Shown here in pieces: positions 1-5,652 of a stretch of DNA of 5,927 nt. Each line of letters opens with the position of its first letter. The first letter of the stretch is position 1. The stretch spans positions 1 through 5,927 of the forward strand of contig JAQTWR010000189.1 of NCBI GenBank assembly GCA_028689195.1. The letters are read 5' to 3'. This DNA is from Anaerolineales bacterium. Its GTDB lineage: Bacteria > Chloroflexota > Anaerolineae > Anaerolineales > Villigracilaceae. The position numbers and the translations under genes were made by a program. The notes under the pieces are model-generated. The model did not search any database. It saw only the letters and a program-made list of their open reading frames with translations, and was not told the DNA's origin.

Positions 1-1281
1 GCCGTCTTGCTTGCCGGTTTAGCCAGAGAAATCAACGCCGCGCTCGACAATAAGATGTATGTCGTTATTTCGTATCATGTGATTGGCTGGCCCAATGGCT
101 GGTATCAAGCGGCGTGTTGCGGCAACGCTGCGGATACGTATGATTCCACTTTTAGCGTCGCAACGTCTTTTTGGACTCAAATGGCGCAAACATACGGCTC
201 GGATACGCGCGTCATTTTCGACTTGTGGAACGAGCCTGTCCACGATGCGACGGATTGGAATGACGTAACCTATTGGGCGGATCTTAAGCCATTTTACGAA
301 AGCCTGATTCAAACGGTGCGAGGCGCCGGCGCGCAAAATATTGTCCTTGCCGCTGGCAGCGGATGGGCAAGTTGGCTTGGCGGCATCAAAGATAATCCGC
401 TGACTGATTCCAATGTAGTTTATGCTTATCATAAGTATTCTGTGAACGGCTTGAACACCCCGTCTCAATGGAACAAAGATACTGGCGGATTGATCGGCGT
501 AAAGCCCGTCATTGTCAGCGAATGGGGATATGAAGACAGCGACGTCGCAAACCCGACTTGGGCTGGCTCTCAGGCTTCTTACGGCGATCCGTTCACGCAA
601 TGGATGGATAATAACCGCCTCGGCAATCTGGCGTGGATGTATCATCACGATTGGACGCCCGCGCTGCTCAAAGCCGATGGAACGTTTACGCTGTATGGAA
701 CTTTCGTGAAACGCTACCTTACTTCGGCTGCTGTTGCGGTTAGATCCGTCGGCGCGAACGACGGTTGGATACTTGAATCCGGCGAGAACAGCAACGCTGG
801 CGGAGTGTTGAATGCGATTTCCCCCGCCTTCTATATTGGCGATGTCGCCGCGAAAAGACAATTTCGCGGGATTTTACACTTCAACACTTCCGCTTTGCCC
901 GATAATGCCGTCATTACCAAAGCCGTACTCAGAATGATGAAATCGGGCGCGCGCGGAAATACTTCCACGCTTGGCGCTTTGCTTGTAGATATGACCAAAC
1001 CTTCCTTCGGCGCTGCCGCATTGGCGCTCCCTGATTTTCAGACGGCGGCAGGCAGACCGAATATTTTTAATCCATTTGTAATTTCCGGCAGTTGGTACAA
1101 CGCCGCTTTGAAAAGCGCGGGGTTTGCGTATGTCAATCGGCTGGGAACAACCCAATTCCGCCTGCGATTTGCAAGGGATGACGATAATGACAACATCGCC
1201 GATTACTTGATGTTTTACAGCGGCGACGTTGTCAACGCGGCAAATCGTCCGCAGTTGGTTATTCAATATTATGTTCCATGA
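1..1281 (+). CDS. GH5-type endoglucanase/glycosidase with C-terminal DNRLRE-like domain (5' end outside window)
   Basis: This is the 3' part of a secreted retaining glycoside hydrolase, probably acting on a beta-glucan or related beta-1,4 polysaccharide outside the cell. The frame is open from base 1, so the true start and any signal peptide lie upstream; 426 residues are visible. Numbered from base 1, residues about 1-240 are most of a GH5 (beta/alpha)8 barrel: His26 in ISYHV, Asn-Glu-Pro with proton donor Glu78 (LWNEP), Tyr143-His144 (YAYHKY), nucleophile Glu174 (VSEWG) and Trp212 near the last strand. The order and spacing fit GH5. Residues about 247-426 form a beta-rich domain (RGILHFNTSALP, then AVITKAVLRM) like DNRLRE/CBM96 modules of secreted proteins; an acidic run, RDDDNDNIAD near 392-401, could bind calcium. 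The gene converges on the NUDIX gene. The GH5 fold is confident, the exact substrate unknown. Confidence 0.9.
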   Translation, partial: AVLLAGLAREINAALDNKMYVVISYHVIGWPNGWYQAACCGNAADTYDSTFSVATSFWTQMAQTYGSDTRVIFDLWNEPVHDATDWNDVTYWADLKPFYESLIQTVRGAGAQNIVLAAGSGWASWLGGIKDNPLTDSNVVYAYHKYSVNGLNTPSQWNKDTGGLIGVKPVIVSEWGYEDSDVANPTWAGSQASYGDPFTQWMDNNRLGNLAWMYHHDWTPALLKADGTFTLYGTFVKRYLTSAAVAVRSVGANDGWILESGENSNAGGVLNAISPAFYIGDVAAKRQFRGILHFNTSALPDNAVITKAVLRMMKSGARGNTSTLGALLVDMTKPSFGAAALALPDFQTAAGRPNIFNPFVISGSWYNAALKSAGFAYVNRLGTTQFRLRFARDDDNDNIADYLMFYSGDVVNAANRPQLVIQYYVP

Positions 1282-1283
1282 AA

Positions 1284-1319
1284 ACAGTAGGGCGGAGCAT
1301 CGCTCCGCCGCTCTACTGT
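1284..1319. terminator. Hairpin just behind the GH5 stop, possible bidirectional terminator
   Basis: Three bases after the TGA, acagtag plus ggcggagc pairs with gctccgcc plus ctactgt: 8 bp perfect inside (1291-1298 with 1302-1309, loop atc) and 7 bp outside (1284-1290 with 1313-1319, with a gct bulge). There is no good T-run on the plus strand (aaaataac follows). On the minus strand the hairpin is followed by TTTT, so it suits minus-strand transcripts leaving the NUDIX gene about as well. It may instead be a copy of a dispersed GC-rich palindrome. Structure certain, role inferred. Confidence 0.6.
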
Positions 1320-1323
1320 AAAA

Positions 1324-1478
1324 TAACGTCAATAATGGATAACGGGATTATGTCATGCTGAGGGGTGTTTTTTGCCCCGAAGCATCTCGGAACGGCTCAT
1401 TTGAGACCCTTCGGTCACTGAAAAACGCTCCCTCAGGGTGACATGCTGATGTTTTTGGCTTATCCATTATTCACGTTA
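1324..1478. repeat. Nested 155-nt imperfect palindrome, REP/MITE-like
   Basis: Several inverted pairs lie almost concentrically. The outer arms taacgtcaataatggataa (1324-1342) and its counterpart at 1460-1478 match at 18 of 19 positions. Arms tgtcatgctgaggg (1351-1364) and ccctcagggtgaca (1430-1443) match at 12 of 14. Next, 1365-1372 pairs with 1421-1428 through one G-T wobble, and gaagcatctc (1379-1388) pairs with gagacccttc (1403-1412) at 8 of 10. The whole can fold into one long hairpin. The GTCATGCTGAGG...GAAGCATCTC...CTCAGGGTGACA pattern resembles repeats scattered through many environmental bacterial genomes. The right outer arm covers the last two sense codons and the stop of the NUDIX gene. 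No ORF is present, so mobility would have to be supplied in trans. Confidence 0.8.
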
Positions 1479-2073
1479 AAATATCAATCGCCTTCAAAAA
1501 ATTGACCGTCATCCTCGCAGTTGCGCCCCAGAGCAATTCGCCGTCGTAGGGATGATAGGCGATCAGCGCTCTATCCGAATCGCGGCGGAAAAATTCCCAA
1601 TAATGATTTTTATCCGCCAGCCATAATAACGGGATGGTAAAAACCCGCGCGACTTCAAATCCCGCTACTTTGAACGCGTATGGCGAAGGGATGACTCCCA
1701 CCACAGGAGTCACGCGAAAGTGACTGATCGTAACCATTGAACTCAAACGCCCTAAAATTTTCACGTCTGCGGGATGTACGCCGATTTCCTCGTCCGCTTC
1801 GCGCAGGGCGGTTTGCTCGGGCGTGGTCTCGCCGTCGTCGCACGCGCCGCCGGGGAAGGAAACCTGCCCCTTATGCGATTCGACTCTATCGGTGCGCCGC
1901 GTGAAAAGCAAATGCCATTCGCTTTGATATAAAGTCAGCGGGACAAGCACCGCCGCGCATTTCAAAACCGTATCGGGCGTGACGGGAATCTCGGCATAGC
2001 CGTCAGAATCGGGCGCGTTCTTTTCCGCGTCTGATAATTTTTGGGCGATGTGAGATTCGGTGATTGGGTTCAT
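1471..2073 (-). CDS. NUDIX hydrolase, CoA pyrophosphatase (UPF0035/NudL) type
   Basis: This 200-residue protein probably cleaves coenzyme A or acyl-CoA to 3',5'-ADP and phosphopantetheine in the cytoplasm with Mg2+ or Mn2+. The family call rests on the UPF0035 signature directly before the NUDIX box: RRTDRVESHKGQVSFPGG (residues 59-76), then the NUDIX helix with READEEIG at 91-98, whose Glu92, Glu95 and Glu96 would hold the metal. HFRVTPVVGVI (118-128) and the C-terminal LWGATAR (181-187) are also typical of the group, and the length is usual. It starts 50 nt after the trmI stop, with an 18-bp palindrome in that gap; only an A-rich aaaaacaacc precedes the ATG, with no Shine-Dalgarno. The stop codon lies inside the right arm of the 1324-1478 palindrome. 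It is probably the last gene of the lipoprotein-trmI operon. Biochemical specificity is inferred from family signatures. Confidence 0.92.
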   Translation of the reverse strand: MNPITESHIAQKLSDAEKNAPDSDGYAEIPVTPDTVLKCAAVLVPLTLYQSEWHLLFTRRTDRVESHKGQVSFPGGACDDGETTPEQTALREADEEIGVHPADVKILGRLSSMVTISHFRVTPVVGVIPSPYAFKVAGFEVARVFTIPLLWLADKNHYWEFFRRDSDRALIAYHPYDGELLWGATARMTVNFLKAIDILT

Positions 2074-2083
2074 GGTTGTTTTT

Positions 2084-2123
2084 TACGTCATTGCGAGGAG
2101 GGCGACCTCCTCGCAATGACGTA
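2084..2123. repeat. Perfect 18-bp palindrome between trmI and the NUDIX gene
   Basis: The arm tacgtcattgcgaggagg (2084-2101) pairs perfectly with cctcctcgcaatgacgta (2106-2123) around a 4-base loop gcga. It fills the gap from the trmI stop (TAG at 2126-2124) almost to the NUDIX start. GTCATTGCGAGG is a commonly dispersed intergenic repeat core and shares GTCATnnnGAGG with the palindrome at 1324-1478. On the minus strand it is followed by an A-run, not T, so it is a poor intrinsic terminator for trmI; it may act as an mRNA processing or stability hairpin. Confidence 0.88.
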
Positions 2124-2951
2124 CTATCCTTCATTAACGTCGTTCGTCAATTCCATGCCGCGCGGATCGGACGTGGGTTCGATGCGGCGCGCGAAGACCA
2201 AAAATCCCGTATGCGCCACCATGCGGTCTACCGGACGAATTCGCGCGGGATCGGTCTTGTAGTAGCGCAATAATAATTCGCAAACTTCGACGAAGGCAAA
2301 ATCATTTCGTTTCAGCGCGTTCAGCAAATTTTCAACTTGATTGATGGTGGGAATCAGCGAACAGAAAAATCCGCCGGGTTTGAGCGCGGCGCGGACTTGC
2401 GGAATATATTCGTGCGCGTTTTGAACGTCGAGGAAGAAAGCGTCCGCGTCGGTTTCATCGAAGCCGTCGCGAATATCGCGGAGTTTGAAATCCACTTGAG
2501 ACGCAAGACCAATTCGCTCCACGTTTTTTCGCGCGAGGTTTTGATGATCCGCTTTTTGTTCGTAGGAAATTACTTTTCCATTTTCGCCAACTGCGGCGGC
2601 GAGCGCGATCGTCATCGAGCCCGAACCCGTGCCAGCCTCCATCACGCGCTGACCGGGCGCAACGCCCATGGTGACGAGGATGTAGCCAATATCTTTTGGG
2701 TACAAAATTTGCGTGGTGCGCGGCAGGTCGTTGAGAATATCGGCGAGCGAGGGCTGCAACAAAAAGAACGGCGCGCCCATGTGACTGAAAACCTGCGAAC
2801 CCCAAGCCGCGCCAATTAACTCGTCATGTTTAAGCACGCCGCGATTCGTTTGAAGATCGCCGCCCGCTTTCAGTCGAAAAATAAAATGCTTGTGACGCAA
2901 GCCGACGAGTTGGGCAATATCGCCTTCGCGCGCGCTGGATGAATAAACCAT
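2124..2951 (-). CDS. trmI: tRNA (adenine58-N1)-methyltransferase TrmI
   Basis: TrmI transfers a methyl group from S-adenosylmethionine to N1 of A58 in the tRNA T-loop; in bacteria it normally works as a homotetramer. The 275-residue length is in the usual range. Residues about 1-75 are the small N-terminal beta domain; the Rossmann methyltransferase fold follows. Visible motifs: PKDIGYILVTMGVAPGQRV (85-103), SAM-binding EAGTGSGSMT (105-114), acidic Glu131 in SYEQ, RDIRDGF (158-164), the FLDVQ strand with Asp175, LKPGGFFCSLIPTINQV (190-206) and C-terminal VAHTGFLVFARR (245-256). The usual DxPEPW-like segment reads DVQNAHEY here. GAGGA stands 7 nt before the ATG and supports this start. It lies 22 nt behind the lipoprotein gene, so the two are probably co-transcribed. 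Confidence 0.95.
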   Translation of the reverse strand: MVYSSSAREGDIAQLVGLRHKHFIFRLKAGGDLQTNRGVLKHDELIGAAWGSQVFSHMGAPFFLLQPSLADILNDLPRTTQILYPKDIGYILVTMGVAPGQRVMEAGTGSGSMTIALAAAVGENGKVISYEQKADHQNLARKNVERIGLASQVDFKLRDIRDGFDETDADAFFLDVQNAHEYIPQVRAALKPGGFFCSLIPTINQVENLLNALKRNDFAFVEVCELLLRYYKTDPARIRPVDRMVAHTGFLVFARRIEPTSDPRGMELTNDVNEG

Positions 2952-2958
2952 TTCTATG

Positions 2959-2963
2959 TCCTC
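2959..2963 (-). promoter_or_regulatory. Shine-Dalgarno of trmI
   Basis: On the minus strand the gap between the lipoprotein stop and trmI reads ...ttGAGGAcatagaaATG. GAGGA sits 7 nt before the ATG and fixes the start at 2951. Confidence 0.8.
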
Positions 2964-2973
2964 AATTTTTTTG

Positions 2974-4194
2974 TTATTTCACTTCAATGTCTACGCTGAT
3001 AATCTTATCGCCTTCGGGAAAGATGCCGCCTTGCGAAGCGTCGCGCGGAGTCAAATTTTCAGCCACATCTAAACCGCTAATGACTTGTCCGAAAATGGTA
3101 TAGCCGCCGTCGAGGTTGGGCGCGGGCGCAAAGGTGATAAAGAATTGGCTGCCGTTTGTATCCGCGCCTGAATTTGCCATGCCCACCATGCCGGGCTTAT
3201 CGAATTTCAAATCGCTGATTTCGTTCTTGAAAAAATATCCCGGGTTGCCCCTGCCCGTTCCGCTTGGGTCGCCTGCTTGCGCCACAAAGCCGGGAATTAC
3301 GCGATGAAAACTCACGCCGTCGAACCATTTTTGGCGCGCAAGAAACACAAACGAATTCACCGCCAGCGGCGCTTTATCGGGGAACAATTGAATTGCAATA
3401 TCGCCTTTATCCGTGTGAATGGTCGCGATGTATTGCTTCATGCGATCCACGTCGAACGGCGGGCACTGCGCAAATTGTTTCTGACCCAGCGCGATTAAAT
3501 CTACTGTGGCGCTCAGGTTCTCGTAGGTCAATACATAGGATTGTTGAAGATTCCCGTTGACGAGAACCATCGGCAGCGCGGGGATGTTTAACTTCTTCGC
3601 GGATTCGAGCATGGACGCCATGCGGGTCGTTGTTTTCGAGTTATTGATCGCCGCCTCGAGTTGATTCGGGTCAATGCCCGTTTGCGCCGATTCTTTGACG
3701 ACCCACGCGTTGAAATCTTCGGGGCGGAGTTTATCCCATTGCGGGTAAGTCACGAATAAAAAGTCGTACATCGTCCAGAATTTTCCCTGCTCGTCGGCGG
3801 CGAGCGCGGCGATGACGGCTTTATCTGATTTATCCAGCGCGCCAACGACGGGGTAGGGGCGGAATACAAATCTCACGTTGCTGCGATTCTTCATCAACTT
3901 TGCGATCACCGCCGACATGCCGCGACAACTATTTGTTTGGAAGTCGCAATATTCCACAATGGTCACGGGAGCGTCCGCCGCGCCAAAAGTAAAATCCGCC
4001 GCGCTGACAGGCGGAAAGTACGAGTCGGCGCTCGGCGCTGAAGTGGGCTGCGCGGAAATGATCGTGCAACTATCCGCGTATGCCTGCGGGTCGAACGTCG
4101 GTGTTGGCGCGTTGGGCAAAGTCGGCGCGGCGTTTGTCTGCGCCGCGCAGGCGCTGAGGATGAGTAAAAATAAAATAGCAAAAAACTTTTTCAT
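2974..4194 (-). CDS. Lipoprotein fusing a DsbA-like thioredoxin domain to a cyclophilin peptidyl-prolyl isomerase
   Basis: This 406-residue protein is predicted to be anchored outside the membrane and to handle folding of exported proteins. Residues 1-16 are a lipoprotein signal with lipobox LSAC (Cys16), then a Pro/Thr/Ala-rich linker to about 62. Residues about 66-240 resemble a DsbA/Thioredoxin_4 domain (DAPVTIVEYCDFQ, cis-Pro208 before VLVNG). The CPYC site reads TNSC, so the first active-site Cys is Thr87; Cys90 remains, and an extra Cys83 lies upstream. Residues about 253-406 are a cyclophilin: FHRVI (296-300, catalytic Arg298), GFVAQAGDP (302-310), GSQFFIT (348-354), LDGGYTIFG (361-369). 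The Trp linked to cyclosporin binding in human CypA is Asn360 here. Cys43 and Cys244 flank the DsbA-like domain and could form a structural disulfide. AAGGAA lies just upstream of the ATG. Fold calls are strong; redox activity is doubtful. Confidence 0.93.
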   Translation of the reverse strand: MKKFFAILFLLILSACAAQTNAAPTLPNAPTPTFDPQAYADSCTIISAQPTSAPSADSYFPPVSAADFTFGAADAPVTIVEYCDFQTNSCRGMSAVIAKLMKNRSNVRFVFRPYPVVGALDKSDKAVIAALAADEQGKFWTMYDFLFVTYPQWDKLRPEDFNAWVVKESAQTGIDPNQLEAAINNSKTTTRMASMLESAKKLNIPALPMVLVNGNLQQSYVLTYENLSATVDLIALGQKQFAQCPPFDVDRMKQYIATIHTDKGDIAIQLFPDKAPLAVNSFVFLARQKWFDGVSFHRVIPGFVAQAGDPSGTGRGNPGYFFKNEISDLKFDKPGMVGMANSGADTNGSQFFITFAPAPNLDGGYTIFGQVISGLDVAENLTPRDASQGGIFPEGDKIISVDIEVK

Positions 4195-4197
4195 AAA

Positions 4198-4203
4198 TTC
4201 CTT
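4198..4203 (-). promoter_or_regulatory. Shine-Dalgarno of the DsbA-like/cyclophilin gene
   Basis: The minus strand reads cacAAGGAAtttATG immediately before the start at 4194. The match is good with slightly short spacing, and it supports this ATG, which directly precedes a typical MKKFF lipoprotein signal. Confidence 0.75.
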
Positions 4204-4212
4204 GTGAATGTT

Positions 4213-4290
4213 CCCTCACCCTAGCCCTCTCCCAAAGGGAGAGGGGATTAAACTCCCTTCCCCCAAAGGGGGAAGGATTGGGGATGAGGG
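4213..4290. repeat. Double-hairpin repeat between the HExxH gene and the lipoprotein gene
   Basis: Two perfect 9-bp stems with identical aaa loops stand side by side: ccctctccc (4225-4233) with gggagaggg (4237-4245), and ccttccccc (4256-4264) with gggggaagg (4268-4276). An outer arm ccctca (4213-4218) pairs with tgaggg (4285-4290), closing a three-way structure. The CCCTCACCCTAGCCCTCTCCC wording is that of a repeat family often found between genes in environmental bacteria. It fills most of the 101-nt gap after the HExxH gene stop. No clean T-run follows, so it is not a textbook terminator, though it could attenuate read-through into the lipoprotein operon. Confidence 0.85.
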
Positions 4291-4295
4291 GCTCG

Positions 4296-5558
4296 TTACT
4301 TTACGGCTTTTTGTAATTGCTCGAAACTGGTCATCCACGAAATGGTGTTGACAAAATCGGCAAGGGATTTGCTTTGCGCGCGCAAGGCTCGCACCGCAGG
4401 ACCGACGGGGTCTTCTCCCGCCGCGCCGACGGGCGTATCGGCGTACGCGCCATGAAACGCGAAGTAGGCTTGATTGAGTTTTCGCAGCAAATATCCGTTT
4501 TGCAGAAAGACGAGGCGGCGCGATTCCATGTAGGCTTCGGCTTCTTCGATTTTCCCTTCGGCGAGCAGCGCATCGGCGCGGACGCGGGTTTCGTGCATCG
4601 CTTGGCGGAAGTCGAAGGGCGCGGTATCGGGGGGCGGGGCATTAACGGGAAGCGCTATCAAACTGATGGGAGAAAAAGTCGCGGGTTTTAATTCGGGGTA
4701 GAACCTTTCGACGACGAGCGCGCCGATTTCATCTCCCGCAATTGACGCGGTGGTTTCGTTCATCGTCCGAAGTTGGGGAGTCTCTCCGTATAAAAGCCCA
4801 AGCGGGCGCATGGTGAGGTAATTGTGAAGCCACTCGTGCGCGACGGTGTTCAGCGTCCAGTTCAAATTTGTGGTGCGCTCGACCATGGTCGGATAAACGC
4901 CCACGCCGCCGATTTGCGTAACCAGCGACGAAACGTCGAGATTTTTATCAATGCGCGATTCGAGCGCGACTTGTCTATCAATGGCGAGGTTGGTTTGGAG
5001 CGAGATGTTGCCCGTCTCTTCGATATGATCGCGCGGCGAAATGATGAGCGCCATCGGCAGCGGCGTGGCGTGATACCAAACGTTCGGCACTGGCTGACCT
5101 GCGGCGGCGAGTCCAAGTTCCGCGAGAACGGCGGAGATTTCATCCTGCAAAATGGATTCGGCGAACGGCGCGATTTGGTCCTGGCGCGCTTGAAGTTTTT
5201 CCAGTTCGGCGCGAATTTCTTTGGACGCGGATTCTTTATCCGCGATGTTTGGGTCTGCGTAAATCTGTTCAAGATAATATTCTTTTTCGAGGATGGATTG
5301 CGTGCCGCGCAAATATTCCACGACGATTTTTCTTTGCGTTTCATGGTCGAAGATATACGGCGCGCCGACCGAAGCGGATTGCATTTTCAGCGCCGCCGCA
5401 TTCGACATCCATGTGATGAAGTTGAATTCGATGTTGCGCGTATACGCGCGCGCTTTTTCGTTTTTATCGTTGAGAGCGGGGGCGCTGTAAGTTGCGACAA
5501 AGGCGAGGATGACGAGGGTGATCGCAATTTCAATGCCGCGTAAGATGCGTTGAGTCAT
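4296..5558 (-). CDS. Membrane-anchored HExxH protein, putative zinc metallopeptidase of unrecognised family
   Basis: I do not recognise the family of this 420-residue protein. A single hydrophobic segment (residues about 9-27, preceded by two Arg) would anchor it with the body outside the cytoplasm. Residues about 72-150 are charged and helical, possibly coiled coil around 108-130. The key motif is HEWLH at 241-245, in the TLNTVAHEWLHNYL context typical of zinc-dependent proteases, followed 23 residues later by Glu268 in MNETTAS, which could be the third zinc ligand of a gluzincin; Glu277 in GDEIG is an alternative. From about 317 to the end the protein is helical (IEEAEAYMESRR, then LNQAYFAFHGAYAD). 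The NExxA placement and later LNxA element loosely recall the predicted aminopeptidases of COG4324, but this is only a resemblance. The start follows a TATAAT by seven bases and has no Shine-Dalgarno. Its gene ends just before the 4213-4290 repeat. Peptidase activity is inferred from the motif alone. Confidence 0.88.
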   Translation of the reverse strand: MTQRILRGIEIAITLVILAFVATYSAPALNDKNEKARAYTRNIEFNFITWMSNAAALKMQSASVGAPYIFDHETQRKIVVEYLRGTQSILEKEYYLEQIYADPNIADKESASKEIRAELEKLQARQDQIAPFAESILQDEISAVLAELGLAAAGQPVPNVWYHATPLPMALIISPRDHIEETGNISLQTNLAIDRQVALESRIDKNLDVSSLVTQIGGVGVYPTMVERTTNLNWTLNTVAHEWLHNYLTMRPLGLLYGETPQLRTMNETTASIAGDEIGALVVERFYPELKPATFSPISLIALPVNAPPPDTAPFDFRQAMHETRVRADALLAEGKIEEAEAYMESRRLVFLQNGYLLRKLNQAYFAFHGAYADTPVGAAGEDPVGPAVRALRAQSKSLADFVNTISWMTSFEQLQKAVK

Positions 5559-5565
5559 GCGCGGG

Positions 5566-5571
5566 ATTATA
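5566..5571 (-). promoter_or_regulatory. TATAAT -10 box directly before the HExxH gene, suggesting a leaderless transcript
   Basis: The minus strand reads aaggTATAATcccgcgcATG. The hexamer is a perfect -10 consensus and only 7 nt separate it from the ATG at 5558, so transcription would start at or one base before the A of the start codon. There is no Shine-Dalgarno in between, as expected for a leaderless mRNA. No clear -35 is seen at 16-18 nt spacing. Confidence 0.6.
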
Positions 5572-5595
5572 CCTTGCGCGAACTATCGTCCGCTT

Positions 5596-5631
5596 AAAAG
5601 CGCAGGGCGAGACCTAAACGCCTCGCCCTGC
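5596..5631 (-). terminator. Intrinsic-terminator-like hairpin behind the oxidoreductase gene
   Basis: Starting 21 nt after the TAA stop on the minus strand, gcagggcgag and ctcgccctgc form a perfect 10-bp GC-rich stem (5631-5622 with 5611-5602) around a 10-nt loop, followed after two bases by TTTT (5599-5596). The T-run is short, so efficiency is uncertain. It would separate the oxidoreductase transcript from the HExxH gene promoter right downstream. It may also derive from a dispersed palindrome. Confidence 0.65.
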
Positions 5632-5652
5632 AAACATCCTGCCCTCGACAGG

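Noticed and set aside
7..9. TTG as the start codon of the GH5 gene
   Set aside because: The frame is open from base 1, and a GH5 barrel needs more N-terminal strands plus a signal peptide than would remain. The gene is cut by the window edge.
19..861. Long minus-strand open frame (280 codons) antisense to the GH5 gene
   Set aside because: Its translation shows no domain or motif and is rich in Arg and Ile. The plus frame has a complete set of GH5 catalytic motifs, so the antisense frame is a codon-bias shadow.
1324..1478. CRISPR array or tRNA-like structure in the convergent gap
   Set aside because: The repeats are inverted, not direct, with no regular spacers, and no cloverleaf or T-loop sequence can be drawn.
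2337..2819. Plus-strand open frame of 160 codons antisense to trmI
   Set aside because: It lies entirely opposite a confident TrmI sequence with all SAM-binding motifs, and it has no plausible ribosome site or domain.
4247..4252. TTTAAT on the minus strand as a -10 box for the lipoprotein operon
   Set aside because: It lies between the two hairpins of a repeat, and I saw no convincing -35 partner. A chance match in the repeat is as likely.
4824..5543. Plus-strand open frame (239 codons) antisense to the HExxH gene
   Set aside because: The product is Arg/Phe-rich with no recognisable motif. The minus frame has a membrane anchor and an HExxH motif, making it the real gene.
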